A stretch of 64,000 nucleotides of DNA from Pseudomonas fluorescens (GCF_900215245.1 NZ_LT907842.1:2046001-2110000), one strand, 5' to 3'; positions 26,457 to 35,580 are shown, counted from the stretch's first letter. Notes: generated by a model from the letters alone, not told the origin. A program made the numbers and translations.

Positions 26457-28220
26457 CTAGTGCTCCGGCGTATCCTTATGGTTATCCAGCGTCTCCAGCA
26501 AGGCGACCTGCATCCGCGTATGCACGCGGATGAACCACCGCCAGAGCACGGCCGCTACCGCGGCCGTGACGACGGCAATCAGCACCAGCAACTTGTTGGT
26601 CGGCAGAATACTGGCCGACAAGGCTGCCAATAGCAGGAAAATCACCAGCAACGAGAGGATGGGGATCAGTTCGGCAATCACCCGCCGCACGCGCTGGGTA
26701 TGCCGCCCGGCCATTTCCGGCTTCACGCTCATCTCCGCCAGCAACATCGACAGCGCCTTTAGTTTGCGATACGCCGCAATCAGGAACGGCAGCGACAACA
26801 GCAACGCCGCGCCCCAGATCAATGCCTTCTGCCAACTCGGATCACTGATCCAGCCTTCCAGATAACCGCCGATACGCACCGCGAAAAAGCTGCCGGTGAA
26901 GAAGATCGCCACCACCAGCGCCAGGTTGACCCCCACTTGCAGGATGATTTTGCGGATCATCGACGCCAGCATTGCACCCTCACCCTGAGGCTGGATGCTG
27001 CGCAGCCATTCGCCATACATCCCAAATACCCGGCTCATGCGCTTAGGCATCACCGAGGCAATCTTTAACGACAACGGGTCGGCACCGCGGATCAAGTAAG
27101 GCGTCAGCAAGGTGGTAATTGCCGAAACGGCAACCGCCACCGGATAGAGGAAGTCACTGGTGACCTGCAGCGTCATGCCCAGCGCAGCGATGATGAATGA
27201 AAACTCGCCAATCTGTGACAGCCCCATGCCAACCCGCAGTGAGGTGCGGCCGTCGTTGCCAGCGATAAAAGCCCCCAGGCCGCAGGACAACATCTTGCCC
27301 AGCACCACCGCAACGGTAATCACCGCGATCGGCCAGGCGTACTGCAGCAGGATTTGCGGGTCGATCATCAAACCGATGGCGACAAAGAAGATCGCACTGA
27401 ACATGTCGCGAACAGGCTCGATAAGGCGCTCGATCTTAATCAACTGGCGGGACTCGGCCATGATCGCGCCGATCAGGAACGCGCCCAGCACCATGCTGTA
27501 TTCCAGCTTGACCACCAGCAGGCAGAAGCCGAAACACAGGCCCAACACGGTGATCAGCAGCATCTCGTTGCTTTCGAACTTGGCCACGTAGGCCAGCAGA
27601 CGCGGCACCAACAAAATACCGATGACCAGCGCGACGATCATGAACAGCGAGAGTTTGCCGACCGTGGAAAACACCTCGCCGGAGCTGACCGTACCACTGA
27701 CGGCAATACTCGACAGCAAGGCGATAATGCCGATGCCGAGGATGTCCTCAACAATCAATACGCCAAAAATCAGCTGGGCAAACCGCTGGTTTTTCATCTT
27801 CAGGTCATTGAGTGCCTTGACGATGATGGTGGTCGAGGAGATCGCCAGGATCGCGCCGAGGAACAGCGAGTCCATGGTGTTCCAGTCGAACCAGCGGCCG
27901 ATTTCGTAGCCGATCCAGATCATCAGAATGATTTCGAGGAACGCCGCTATAAACGCGGTGGCACCGACCTTGAACAACTTGCGCAGGCTGAACTCAAGGC
28001 CCAGACAGAACATCAGGAAGATCACCCCCAGCTCGGCAAGGGTCTTGATCGTGTCTTCGTCATGGATCAGGCCAAATGGCGGGGTGTGGGGGCCGATGAT
28101 GAACCCGGCGACGATATACCCCAGCACCACGGGCTGCTTGAGACGATGAAACAGGACAGTCACAACCCCTGCTACCAGCATGATCACGGCCAAGTCCTGA
28201 ATAAAGCTGATGGCGTGCAT
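26457..28220 (-). CDS. Kef/CPA2-type monovalent cation:proton antiporter
   Basis: A 587-residue integral membrane protein. Residues about 5-385 form the Na_H_exchanger (CPA2) domain: VVLGYIVAGFIIGPHTPPFG, the FLMFCLGLEFS segment, AISSTTIIVKAL, and the VEDILGIGIIALLSSIA helix carrying the transport aspartate. The C-terminal 190 residues contain two more pairs of membrane helices and no Rossmann (TrkA-N/RCK) domain, unlike KefB/KefC/YbaL, so nucleotide or glutathione gating is not expected. The start is chosen at MHAISFIQDL (28220), with AAGGAG 9 bases upstream, although the frame is open another 90 codons. It probably exchanges K+ or Na+ for H+. It is divergent from the thioesterase gene across a 293-bp gap with no visible gene. 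Confidence 0.88.
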   Translation of the reverse strand: MHAISFIQDLAVIMLVAGVVTVLFHRLKQPVVLGYIVAGFIIGPHTPPFGLIHDEDTIKTLAELGVIFLMFCLGLEFSLRKLFKVGATAFIAAFLEIILMIWIGYEIGRWFDWNTMDSLFLGAILAISSTTIIVKALNDLKMKNQRFAQLIFGVLIVEDILGIGIIALLSSIAVSGTVSSGEVFSTVGKLSLFMIVALVIGILLVPRLLAYVAKFESNEMLLITVLGLCFGFCLLVVKLEYSMVLGAFLIGAIMAESRQLIKIERLIEPVRDMFSAIFFVAIGLMIDPQILLQYAWPIAVITVAVVLGKMLSCGLGAFIAGNDGRTSLRVGMGLSQIGEFSFIIAALGMTLQVTSDFLYPVAVAVSAITTLLTPYLIRGADPLSLKIASVMPKRMSRVFGMYGEWLRSIQPQGEGAMLASMIRKIILQVGVNLALVVAIFFTGSFFAVRIGGYLEGWISDPSWQKALIWGAALLLSLPFLIAAYRKLKALSMLLAEMSVKPEMAGRHTQRVRRVIAELIPILSLLVIFLLLAALSASILPTNKLLVLIAVVTAAVAAVLWRWFIRVHTRMQVALLETLDNHKDTPEH

Positions 28221-28513
28221 GGCGAGGGGCTCCTTGAGGGTACTGGCGCTTTTCCCACTTCCACTCGCACCTTTGAACAGTCGCAAAGAGCGGAAGGAAA
28301 AGTCTGCCTTGATCGTAAGAAATGCCCTGAGATGGGCGTTTGAAGGGTAACACCGCGACTTCCGGCAGAAAGCCGGTGCAATATATGGAAACAGATCGCT
28401 GCACGCGTGACGGCAAGCGACCCGCCGGCGTCCCGTTAGGGAGCGCGCTGCAAAGCGTTCAGCACCCGCAGAGGTGCCTCCCCCAACCAATGCCTACAAC
28501 CCGTGAGTGTGCT

Positions 28514-28999
28514 ATGGAACCCGGAAACGCCCAGCTGTCGATGACGGTATTGATGACCCCTGACATGGCCAACTTCTCAGGCAATGTCCACGGCGGCACC
28601 CTGCTCAAGTACCTCGACGAAGTGGCCTACGCCTGCGCGAGCCGTTACGCGGGCCGCTACGTCGTCACACTGTCGGTCGACCAGGTGATTTTTCGCGAAC
28701 CGATTCATGTCGGCGAGCTGGTGACCTTCCTTGCCTCGGTCAACTACACCGGCAACACCTCGATGGAAGTGGGCATCAAGGTGGTGACCGAGAACATCCG
28801 TGAGCGTTCGGTGCGCCATACCAACAGCTGCTTTTTCACCATGGTGGCCGTCGACGACCAGCGCAAACCCGCCGCCGTACCGCCGCTGCAGCCGCAGAAC
28901 AGCGAAGACAAGCGCCGGTTTGTGCAGGCCCAGCAGCGTCGGCAGATTCGCCAGGAGCTGGAAAAGCGCTATCAGGAAATCAAAGCCGACGCGCCGTAA
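28514..28999 (+). CDS. Acyl-CoA thioesterase (hot-dog fold, YciA/Acot type)
   Basis: A 161-residue hot-dog thioesterase that should hydrolyse acyl-CoA to free acid and CoA in the cytoplasm. The family core is TPDMANFSGNVHGGTLLKYL, where HGG is the conserved turn and the acidic/Asn residues form the active site, followed by DEVAYACASRYAG, VTLSVDQVIFREPIHVGELV and SMEVGIKVVTENIRE. The C terminus is a charged helix (RRFVQAQQRRQIRQELEKRY). The start at 28514 matches the usual MEPGNAQLSMTVLMTPDM beginning; the upstream ATG at 28490 remains possible because neither has a strong ribosome site. Confidence 0.9.
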   Translation: MEPGNAQLSMTVLMTPDMANFSGNVHGGTLLKYLDEVAYACASRYAGRYVVTLSVDQVIFREPIHVGELVTFLASVNYTGNTSMEVGIKVVTENIRERSVRHTNSCFFTMVAVDDQRKPAAVPPLQPQNSEDKRRFVQAQQRRQIRQELEKRYQEIKADAP

Positions 29000-29024
29000 A
29001 TCCCAGGCTGTAAACCCAATCAAG

Positions 29025-29110
29025 TGTGGGAGCCGGGCTTGCCCGCGATGGGTTCACCTCGGTTTTCAAGTTGCACCGCGGTGATGCCAGCGCAGGCAAG
29101 CCAGCACCCA
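29025..29110. repeat. REPIN: REP pair between convergent genes
   Basis: A REP element (TGTGGGAGCCGGGCTTGCCC at 29025) faces a degenerate inverted copy ending near 29110 (read in reverse: TGGGTGCTGGCTTGCCTGCG). It fills the space between the convergent thioesterase and pdxY stops and probably forms a hairpin in both transcripts. Confidence 0.8.
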
Positions 29111-29127
29111 AACTGGGTTTGGTGTGA

Positions 29128-30000
29128 CTACAGACTGATCGGTGTGGCCTCGAAGCGTACCCGGGGATGGGCAATACGGTCCTGGGCGCGGACCAGTTCC
29201 AACTCGTAACTGGCGCAGGCCTGGGTTTCCAGCAGCACTTCATGCACCGCGGCGGCCGTGAACTCAAAGGCCGCCACCAAGCTGTCGCCCAACAGCACCC
29301 GCGCCAGGAACAACCCTGATGTCAGGTCGCCCACGCCCACCGGCTGGCGCGGGAACGCCAGCAACGGCCGCCGCAAGTGCCAGCTACCATCGGCAGTCAC
29401 CAGCAGCATCTCAAAACCATCCGGCAACTTACCCGGGTAATCCAGGTGTTTGACCAGCACAGCCTTCGGCCCGCGTGCGAGCAATGCCTTGGCCATGCCC
29501 AGGCAGTCGAACAGCGATTGCGGCTTGCGCCCGGCAAAGCTGTCCAGTTCCAGCTGGTTGGGGCACAGGAAATCCGCCATAGCAGCCGCCTCTTCCAGCA
29601 GGAAATCACTGACTTCCTGAGGCACGATACAGCCCTTTTCCGGATGCCCCATCACCGGGTCGCACAGGTACAGGGCCTTGGGGTTGATGGCTTTAATCCG
29701 CGCCACACCGGTCAGAATCGCCCGGCCCTGGTCTGCACTGCCGAGGTAGCCGGACAGCACCGCATCGCAGTTGCCGAGCTCGCCAATGGCGGCAATGCCT
29801 TCCACCAATGCCGGAATTTGCTGCGGCGCCAACACTTCGCCCGCCCACTGGCCATACTGAGTGTGATTGGAGAATTGCACGGTGTTCAGCGGCCAGACAT
29901 TCACCCCGACCCGCTGCATGGGGAACACGGCGGCGCTGTTTCCGGCGTGGCCAAAGACCACATGAGACTGGATCGCAAGCAGATGAGGTGTGCGTTTCAT
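29128..30000 (-). CDS. pdxY: Pyridoxal kinase PdxY
   Basis: A 290-residue ribokinase-fold kinase that phosphorylates pyridoxal to PLP in the salvage pathway. Features are [20 protein letters not shown] at the N terminus, the substrate-region [22 protein letters not shown] with the conserved Asp, and the anion-hole motif [17 protein letters not shown] near the C terminus, where the catalytic aspartate is expected. The length equals typical PdxY (about 288). The start at MKRTPHLL (30000) is preferred; an in-frame ATG 19 codons upstream precedes the family's normal beginning. Confidence 0.94.
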   Translation of the reverse strand: MKRTPHLLAIQSHVVFGHAGNSAAVFPMQRVGVNVWPLNTVQFSNHTQYGQWAGEVLAPQQIPALVEGIAAIGELGNCDAVLSGYLGSADQGRAILTGVARIKAINPKALYLCDPVMGHPEKGCIVPQEVSDFLLEEAAAMADFLCPNQLELDSFAGRKPQSLFDCLGMAKALLARGPKAVLVKHLDYPGKLPDGFEMLLVTADGSWHLRRPLLAFPRQPVGVGDLTSGLFLARVLLGDSLVAAFEFTAAAVHEVLLETQACASYELELVRAQDRIAHPRVRFEATPISL

Positions 30001-30117
30001 GCGGGAGATTTCCGTAAAGCCGTTGAAATTCTGGCCGCGCAGTATGCGACTAAACACGGCCTATACGACAGACCAGAGACACAGTTAAGCTGCTCTCACT
30101 TTGTTGGAGTTCATCGC

Positions 30118-30513
30118 ATGCTGACCCTGGGAAACATCTTTGTGTTGATGCTGCTGGCGACTGGCGCCGCTTGGGTGTGGCACAACCACGGCCTGCGCGA
30201 GCGGGCGCTGGAGCGGGTCAAGCAGCATTGCGCCAAGCTCGATATCGAACTGCTCGACGGTGCGGTGGCTTTAAAACGCATCGGTTTTGTGAGGGATGCC
30301 AAGGGTCGTCGGCGCCTGGCACGTATCTATAACTTTGAGTTCACCGTGACCGGCGAAACCCGCCATCCCGGGACTATCACCCAGTTCGGCGCCCACAGCG
30401 CGCAGATTGAACTGGCGCCCTACCCGTTCGAGATCAAGACGCCGCTGCCCAGCGCAGAAGTGATCGAGCTAAGCCAGTGGCGCCAGGACCACGCCACCAA
30501 GACGCGTCACTGA
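30118..30513 (+). CDS. DUF3301-type membrane-anchored small protein
   Basis: A 131-residue protein with one N-terminal membrane helix (LTLGNIFVLMLLATGAAWVW) and a soluble C-terminal part, where LARIYNFEFTVTGETRHPG and a late proline-rich FEIKTPLPS segment match the DUF3301 family of gamma-proteobacteria. TTGGAG lies 9 bases before the ATG at 30118. A much longer open frame in the same register upstream is antisense to pdxY and is not credible. Its stop overlaps the tail of the convergent CobW gene by 7 bp. Function unknown. Confidence 0.8.
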   Translation: MLTLGNIFVLMLLATGAAWVWHNHGLRERALERVKQHCAKLDIELLDGAVALKRIGFVRDAKGRRRLARIYNFEFTVTGETRHPGTITQFGAHSAQIELAPYPFEIKTPLPSAEVIELSQWRQDHATKTRH

Positions 30514-31481
30514 CGACAGGCGGACAGCGCGCTCTGCAATGCGACTACGTCCTGTGGCTCGCTGAAAATCAATTCAATGCGCGAGTCGCGCCGCCATTCG
30601 CTGGGTTGCCAAGCCAGTGGGCTGTTATCCACAGCGTTGGCGCTGACCCATCCATGGCCGCTGTGGATAACCAGTTTGGCGCGGCGCCACGCAAGGCTTG
30701 TGAGCCAATGGTCCAGGCGCCCGGTGTCGAATTGCTGGCTCGGGTGCCAGCGCCACCCGATGCTCCAGCCTCCCTCTTGAGCCTGGCTCAGGCAGATGGG
30801 CAGTGTCGGATCGCTCCAGATGGCTGGCATCTGCGCCACGCCGCTGGGCACCTCAACGTTATCCACAGCGGCGCCGGCTTGAGTGTGGAGGCCCGGCAAC
30901 CGCGCCAGCGGCAAGTGTGCCTGGCGGGTCCAGTGCAGCGGGCAGTCGGGTAATAGGCGTTCGACGGCTTGGCGCTGCGCGGTATCCAGCGTTTCGTCCT
31001 TGTTCAACACCAGCAACCCGGCGCTGGCCAAGGCCTCGCGCTGCGCTGGCGGCAAAGGTTTGCCCGCCGCCAATGCCTGGGCATCCAGCACCAACACACA
31101 GGGCTGGACTGCCAGCACGTGTTGCCAGGGCGCCCCACGTAATTGCTTGAGCAACTGCGCGGGATGGCCCAAACCCGAGGGCTCGATAAACAACCGGTCC
31201 GGTTTAGCCTTACGCAACAAGCGGCCCAGGCCTACCTGGAACGGTGCGCCGTTCACACAGCACAAACAGCCACCGGCGACTTCACCCAAGGCAATGCCAT
31301 CATCGTCCTGAGTGAGTAACGCCGCATCCAGACCAATCTGCCCGAATTCATTGATCAGTACCGCCCAGCGCTCGTTGGCCGGGCGTTGCGCCAGCAGGTG
31401 CTTGATCAGGCTGGTCTTGCCGGCGCCCAGCGGCCCGGCAATCACGTGGGTGGGAATGTTCTGCAGCATGAGGGGCATCAT
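30507..31481 (-). CDS. COG0523 (CobW-like) GTPase, putative zinc metallochaperone 1
   Basis: A 324-residue G3E-type GTPase. It has the Walker A loop GPLGAGKTSLIKHLL, the metal-binding CxCC motif in GGCLCCVNG (about residues 70-78), the Walker B-like FIEPSGLGHPAQL, the guanine-specificity motif NKDE, and a C-terminal CobW_C domain. COG0523 proteins hand zinc or cobalt to client enzymes; this one is the last gene of the leftward operon that begins with dksA2, so a zinc-starvation role is likely. Start is uncertain among ATGs at 31481, 31478 and 31469, because no clear ribosome site is visible. The gene contains three perfect copies of TTATCCACA (30625, 30662, 30859). Confidence 0.88.
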   Translation of the reverse strand: MMPLMLQNIPTHVIAGPLGAGKTSLIKHLLAQRPANERWAVLINEFGQIGLDAALLTQDDDGIALGEVAGGCLCCVNGAPFQVGLGRLLRKAKPDRLFIEPSGLGHPAQLLKQLRGAPWQHVLAVQPCVLVLDAQALAAGKPLPPAQREALASAGLLVLNKDETLDTAQRQAVERLLPDCPLHWTRQAHLPLARLPGLHTQAGAAVDNVEVPSGVAQMPAIWSDPTLPICLSQAQEGGWSIGWRWHPSQQFDTGRLDHWLTSLAWRRAKLVIHSGHGWVSANAVDNSPLAWQPSEWRRDSRIELIFSEPQDVVALQSALSACRQ

Positions 31482-31513
31482 TCAGACCATATAGAGAGCT
31501 TGATCCTACCCGG

Positions 31514-32158
31514 TTATGCCAGCCAATCCAGCGTCAGGATCAACCGTCGCTCATCGGCTTTGAGTGCGGGCGAGCGATGGATCAGGCCGTGGCCTTCGTT
31601 GCCGTGCCACTTGGTGCCCTTGAGCAAGGCCACCTCGCCACAGTGGATTTGCTCAATGCGCTCAGTCGGTTCGGCATCCGGTTGGCTCAGTTTTCGGCGG
31701 TCCATCACCCCTTCGCGCAACCACTGACTACCGACTCCGGCATAGGTGGTAATCAACCGAACGGGCACATGGTCAACGTGAAAACGTGGGCACATGGCTT
31801 TGTCCAACAGCCGCAAACGCACGCCTATACGCTTGGCACCGAGCAGGCAGGCGAACGCGCTGACCAGCCACGACACATCGGCGATAAACCCTTCGTAGCC
31901 TTCAAGATCACGACAACTGGACGCCAAACCCTGCAAATTCGGCTCAGCGTCGTCCTGGTTAAGCTCGATCACCAGGGCATCGGCCAACGGTTCATTGAGC
32001 GCCACCAGCAAGGCGCCGAACTCGGCAATATGATGGGGCAACTGGCGCTGCCATAACGCCAGATTTACGCCGTCTTCCAGGATATCGGACAGTGCCAGCG
32101 GGGTTTCACCGTGGGTCTGACGTATCACGGGACGCAGGGGAATAACCGGTGCCAACAT
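31514..32158 (-). CDS. DUF1826 protein, Zur-island member with oxygenase-like motif
   Basis: A 214-residue soluble protein of the DUF1826 family, which occurs beside COG0523 GTPases in zinc-responsive clusters. ATG 32158 sits in a TGATG overlap with the upstream GTPase stop, and AGAGG lies about 9 bases ahead; a GTG one codon earlier is possible. The sequence shows FHVDHVPVRLITTYAG (His127-x-Asp129) and, near the end, GLIHRSPALKADERRLILTLDW (His194 and Arg204/205). The spacing HxD ... H ... about 10 ... R is that of the metal site and 2-oxoglutarate-binding residue of Fe(II) dioxygenases. That reading is my inference; no activity is established. Confidence 0.82.
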   Translation of the reverse strand: MLAPVIPLRPVIRQTHGETPLALSDILEDGVNLALWQRQLPHHIAEFGALLVALNEPLADALVIELNQDDAEPNLQGLASSCRDLEGYEGFIADVSWLVSAFACLLGAKRIGVRLRLLDKAMCPRFHVDHVPVRLITTYAGVGSQWLREGVMDRRKLSQPDAEPTERIEQIHCGEVALLKGTKWHGNEGHGLIHRSPALKADERRLILTLDWLA

Positions 32159-33363
32159 CACGCGACCTCTTCATACCAAGGGCCAAAGGGGTCGGCCAGC
32201 AGGCGCCAACTGTCGACACCCAGGGCCATTTCTTCATCCGTGAGCAAACAGGCGTCCAGCTCGGCGCGCATCTGGCTGAAGTCGATGTTTTGCCCGATAA
32301 ACACCAGTTCCTGGCGGCAATCGCCGGTGCTCAGCTGCCAGTTGCCCATGATCGCTGCCACGCTTTCTTCGTCCTGAGGCCATTGGCTTTTCGGCACAAA
32401 ACGCCACCAGCGCCCAGCAAAACCATGGCGCATCAACCCTCCGGCCTGGGACCAACTGCCCGCATCCTGGTGCTTGCTGGCCAGCCAGAAAAAGCCTTTG
32501 GAGCGCAGCAGTTTGCCGTTTACCCACGGACGGTCGATGAAGTTGAAAAAGCGCTGCGGATGAAATGGCCGGCGCGCACGATAAGCCGTGGAAGCGATGC
32601 CGTATTCTTGCGTTTCCGGTACATGTTCACCGCGCAATTCCTGCAACCAGCCTGGGGCCTGGGCGGCGCGTTCGAAGTCGAAGCGGCCGGTGTTCAGGAT
32701 CTTGTTCAGCGGCACCTCACCCATGACCATCGGGATGATTTCTGCCTGCGCGTTGAGGCGCTCGAGGATGGCCATCAGTTCTTCGCGCTCGCAGCTGCTG
32801 ATCAGGTCGATCTTGCTGATCAGGATCACGTCGGCGAACTCGATCTGCTCGATCAACAGGTCGGTGATCGAGCGTTCATCGTCTTCGCCGAGGGTTTCGC
32901 CGCGTGAGGCCAGGCTTTCAGCGGCTTGGTAGTCGAGCAGGAAGTTCATGCCATCCACCACGGTGACCATGGTGTCCAGACGCGCGATATCGGCCAGGCT
33001 TTGCTCGTTTTCATCTCGGAAGGTGAACGTTTCGGCCACCGGCAATGGCTCGGAAATGCCAGTGGATTCGATCAACAGGTAATCGAACCGACCTTCCTTG
33101 GCGAGTTTTCCGACCTCTTCCAGCAAGTCCTCACGCAAGGTGCAGCAGATGCAGCCGTTGCTCATTTCTACCAGTTTTTCTTCGGAGCGGTTCAGGGTGA
33201 CATCACGCTGAACCTCACTGCCATCGATATTGATTTCGCTCATGTCGTTGACGATCACCGCCACCCGCAGGTTTTCGCGGTTACGCAGGACGTAATTGAG
33301 CAGCGTGCTTTTACCGGCGCCGAGAAAACCGGACAACACGGTAACGGGGAGACGATCGGGCAT
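32158..33363 (-). CDS. COG0523 GTPase, ZigA/YeiR-type zinc metallochaperone 2
   Basis: A 401-residue G3E GTPase of the zinc-responsive COG0523 subgroup. Motifs are the P-loop [16 protein letters not shown], the CxCC metal site in [11 protein letters not shown] (about residues 70-80), [23 protein letters not shown], the guanine motif SKID, and a long CobW_C domain (about 265-395) with [16 protein letters not shown]. Proteins of this kind (ZigA in Acinetobacter, ZNG1 in eukaryotes) bind zinc and activate zinc enzymes under scarcity. It lies 27 bp after dksA2 and overlaps the DUF1826 gene, inside one operon led by the palindrome at 33829. Confidence 0.92.
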   Translation of the reverse strand: MPDRLPVTVLSGFLGAGKSTLLNYVLRNRENLRVAVIVNDMSEINIDGSEVQRDVTLNRSEEKLVEMSNGCICCTLREDLLEEVGKLAKEGRFDYLLIESTGISEPLPVAETFTFRDENEQSLADIARLDTMVTVVDGMNFLLDYQAAESLASRGETLGEDDERSITDLLIEQIEFADVILISKIDLISSCEREELMAILERLNAQAEIIPMVMGEVPLNKILNTGRFDFERAAQAPGWLQELRGEHVPETQEYGIASTAYRARRPFHPQRFFNFIDRPWVNGKLLRSKGFFWLASKHQDAGSWSQAGGLMRHGFAGRWWRFVPKSQWPQDEESVAAIMGNWQLSTGDCRQELVFIGQNIDFSQMRAELDACLLTDEEMALGVDSWRLLADPFGPWYEEVA

Positions 33364-33390
33364 CAGGTATTCCTCATCAGGGTTGGCCGG

Positions 33391-33795
33391 TCAAATCGCC
33401 CGTCGATGGCGTTCGCGCAGCTCTTCACGTTCTTTGGCTTCTATACACAAGGTTGCGGTGGGGCGCAGTAGCAAGCGTTGCAGACCAATCGATTCGCCGG
33501 TGTCACGGCACCAGCCGTACTCGCCGCGGGCCAGCAATTCGAGGGCGTCGTCGATCTTGTCCAACAGCTTCTTTTCCCGCTCTAACAGACGCAGTTGCCA
33601 CTGGCGCTGTTCTTCGGCGCTGCCCATGTCGGCCGGGTCGCTGTTGGTTTCCTGCTCACGCAGCGCCAGGAACTCGCCCTCGATGCGCGCCTGCAGCTCA
33701 GTACGCTGGGCAAGCAGCAGTTCACGGAAGAACCGTTGCTGGGCTTCATTCATGTAGTCGGCGGGCGGTTGGGCCAGGAGGTCTTGTTCAGTCAT
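33391..33795 (-). CDS. dksA2: DksA2, zinc-independent DksA paralogue
   Basis: A 134-residue DksA/TraR-family protein that binds in the RNA polymerase secondary channel and supports the ppGpp response. The coiled-coil tip has the acidic DPADMGSAEE (about residues 53-62). Canonical DksA has four cysteines holding zinc; here they read C96-x-x-T99 and C117-x-x-A120, so two are lost and no normal zinc finger can form. This is the DksA2 type described in P. aeruginosa, which replaces DksA when zinc is scarce. It is the first gene of the leftward operon, with the Zur-type palindrome 34 bp before its start. No strong Shine-Dalgarno site is visible. Confidence 0.95.
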   Translation of the reverse strand: MTEQDLLAQPPADYMNEAQQRFFRELLLAQRTELQARIEGEFLALREQETNSDPADMGSAEEQRQWQLRLLEREKKLLDKIDDALELLARGEYGWCRDTGESIGLQRLLLRPTATLCIEAKEREELRERHRRAI

Positions 33796-33828
33796 GGGAA
33801 GCGGGTCACGGGTCAGGCTGTGTTTTTA

Positions 33829-33843
33829 TGTTATAGTATAACA
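33829..33843. promoter_or_regulatory. Zur box (perfect 7-1-7 palindrome)
   Basis: TGTTATA-G-TATAACA is a perfect palindrome matching the gamma-proteobacterial Zur operator core (GTTATAnTATAAC). It lies between dksA2 (start 33795, leftward) and the small secreted protein (start 33922, rightward), so one site may repress both directions when zinc is sufficient. Confidence 0.88.
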
Positions 33844-33921
33844 ACACAAATAAGCCAATCCGACTTGCTCACCACGACGAAGGGCGCAATGCTTGAGCCC
33901 TTCCTTACCCCGAGAATCGCC

Positions 33922-34290
33922 ATGAAACGCCTGTTGTGCGCCCTGTTATTGGCAGCGGCAGGACCTGCCTGCGCTCAACCGCCAAGCCTGTTGGCAAACT
34001 GCACGCGCAGCGCCAACCTGCTGGCCTGCGTGGACCCGCTGGGGAACGCCTACAGCGTGGCGACCGTGGGCAGCACCACGTACTTGCGAGGGTTCGAGGT
34101 GATCGGCAAACGCTACTGGGCACAAACCAACAGCCGCTATGGGCAGTTGACGTTCTTTACTGGGTTAGCGTCCGACGGAGAGGCGTGGGTCGGCTACACA
34201 CGGCGCGTGGGCTGGACCACCCTCAACCGGTTTTCCAGCTCAGGTGGTGCCAGTGCCAAGTTCACGTGCAGCCGTATGACCGGCTGTTAG
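33922..34290 (+). CDS. Small secreted protein of the zinc-starvation island
   Basis: A 122-residue exported protein with a clear signal peptide (MKRLLCALLLAAAGPACA, cleavage likely before QPPSLL). The mature part (about 104 residues) has four cysteines, two in NCTRSANLLACVD near the start and two in FTCSRMTGC at the end, probably forming disulfides around a small beta domain rich in Gly, Tyr and Trp. GAGAA lies 7 bases before ATG 33922; an in-frame ATG at 33889 would add 11 residues before the signal peptide. P. aeruginosa has a small gene in the same place (PA5537, from memory). Function is unknown; its place beside the Zur box suggests a periplasmic role in zinc shortage. Confidence 0.75.
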   Translation: MKRLLCALLLAAAGPACAQPPSLLANCTRSANLLACVDPLGNAYSVATVGSTTYLRGFEVIGKRYWAQTNSRYGQLTFFTGLASDGEAWVGYTRRVGWTTLNRFSSSGGASAKFTCSRMTGC

Positions 34291-35498
34291 ACCTGGCCGT
34301 TCTTCTGCTCTTGAACCCAGGCCATGTAGCTGTTCATCGGAGGGTTCTTTTCGAAGTATTTTTTCAGCCCCTCGAACAGACCATCCGCCACCGCCTTTTG
34401 ATGACGCGCAGTCACCAACCGCTGGGCGTCCTGGGTATTAGAGATAAACCCGGTCTCGACCAGAATAGAGGGGACGTCCGGTGATTTAAGTACCGCAAAT
34501 CCAGCCTGCTCCACGCGTTTCTGGTGCAGCGTGGTGATGCTTTGCAGGCTGCCCAACACTGAGCTGCCCAGCTGCAGGCTGGAAGCGATGGTGGCGTTCA
34601 TCGACATATCGAGAATCACCCCGGCCAACATCGGGTCCTTGTCCTTGAGATTGAGCAAGGTTGTGGCACCCAGCAGGTCCGCGCCGTTTTCACGCTGCGC
34701 CATGAAGCGCGCCGTGGCGGAAGTTGCGCCACCTTCAGACAACGCATACACCGAGGCCCCGGATGCCGTCAGTCGTGGCGCGGCGTCAGCATGCACCGAG
34801 ATAAACATATCGGCCTTGTGCTGGTGGGCAATGTCCACACGCTTGCGCAGCGGCACGAAGAAGTCATCGTTGCGCACCAGTTTCACGTCAAAGCCCTTCT
34901 CACGCTTCAAACGTTTGGCCAGTAATTGGGCGATGGACAGCACCACGTCCTTTTCGCGCTGGCCCCTGGAGCCGATGGCGCCAGGGTCTTTGCCGCCGTG
35001 GCCGGGGTCAACCACCACGATGATGTCGCGCTTGGGATGTGCTTTATCGACCGGCGCAACCAGAGGCGGCGGTTCCGCTGCGATTTGGCGAGGGGCATGA
35101 GTGGCGTTGGTCAGGTCGAGCACCAGGCGATGACCTTGGCCATCCTGGGGCGGCAATAGAAAGCTGTTGAGCTGCATCGGCGTGGCCAGGTCCAGCACGA
35201 TGCGTGTGTCGCCTTTGCCGAAATGCCCGGAGCGGATTGAAGTAATCCCGCTGTTCTTCAACGCCAACTGAGAAAAATCCCCCGACAGCCCGGCGCCGCT
35301 CAGATCGATGATCAACCGTTCCGGAGAGGTCAGGGAAAAGGTCTTGTATTGCACCGGGCCGCTGAGGTCGAACACCAAGCGTAATTTATCGTCCGAGCGC
35401 CACAGGCGCGCATTGCGGATCTGCGTGGCGTAGGCCCCCAAAGGCAAGGTGAACAGGGGACTGAGCAGCAGCAGGTTGAGGAGCTGACGTCTGTGCAT
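34287..35498 (-). CDS. amiA: N-acetylmuramoyl-L-alanine amidase (AMIN plus Amidase_3)
   Basis: A 403-residue periplasmic amidase that cuts the bond between N-acetylmuramic acid and L-alanine during daughter-cell separation. The N terminus MHRRQLLNLLLLSPLF looks like a twin-arginine signal, as in E. coli AmiA/AmiC. An AMIN domain follows (about 30-140) and an Amidase_3 zinc domain (about 175-390), with zinc ligands in VDPGHGGKDPG, the EKDVVLS glutamate, SVHADA, and the catalytic glutamate in VETGFISN. The start at 35498 gives a proper signal peptide; an ATG 13 codons upstream does not. It is divergent from folE2 across the second Zur palindrome. As a zinc enzyme itself, it is probably an extra copy made when zinc is scarce. 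Confidence 0.92.
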   Translation of the reverse strand: MHRRQLLNLLLLSPLFTLPLGAYATQIRNARLWRSDDKLRLVFDLSGPVQYKTFSLTSPERLIIDLSGAGLSGDFSQLALKNSGITSIRSGHFGKGDTRIVLDLATPMQLNSFLLPPQDGQGHRLVLDLTNATHAPRQIAAEPPPLVAPVDKAHPKRDIIVVVDPGHGGKDPGAIGSRGQREKDVVLSIAQLLAKRLKREKGFDVKLVRNDDFFVPLRKRVDIAHQHKADMFISVHADAAPRLTASGASVYALSEGGATSATARFMAQRENGADLLGATTLLNLKDKDPMLAGVILDMSMNATIASSLQLGSSVLGSLQSITTLHQKRVEQAGFAVLKSPDVPSILVETGFISNTQDAQRLVTARHQKAVADGLFEGLKKYFEKNPPMNSYMAWVQEQKNGQV

Positions 35499-35580
35499 GA
35501 CATATACCGCAAATAGAGGAGCGTCCTTGCTCGACATGACTGAAGAAAGGCGGGAGCAGAAAAATCATCGTCGATTCAAT

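Noticed and set aside
29377..30117. Long N-terminal extension of the DUF3301 gene
   Set aside because: The upstream part is antisense to pdxY; a membrane helix and ribosome site mark the real start at 30118.
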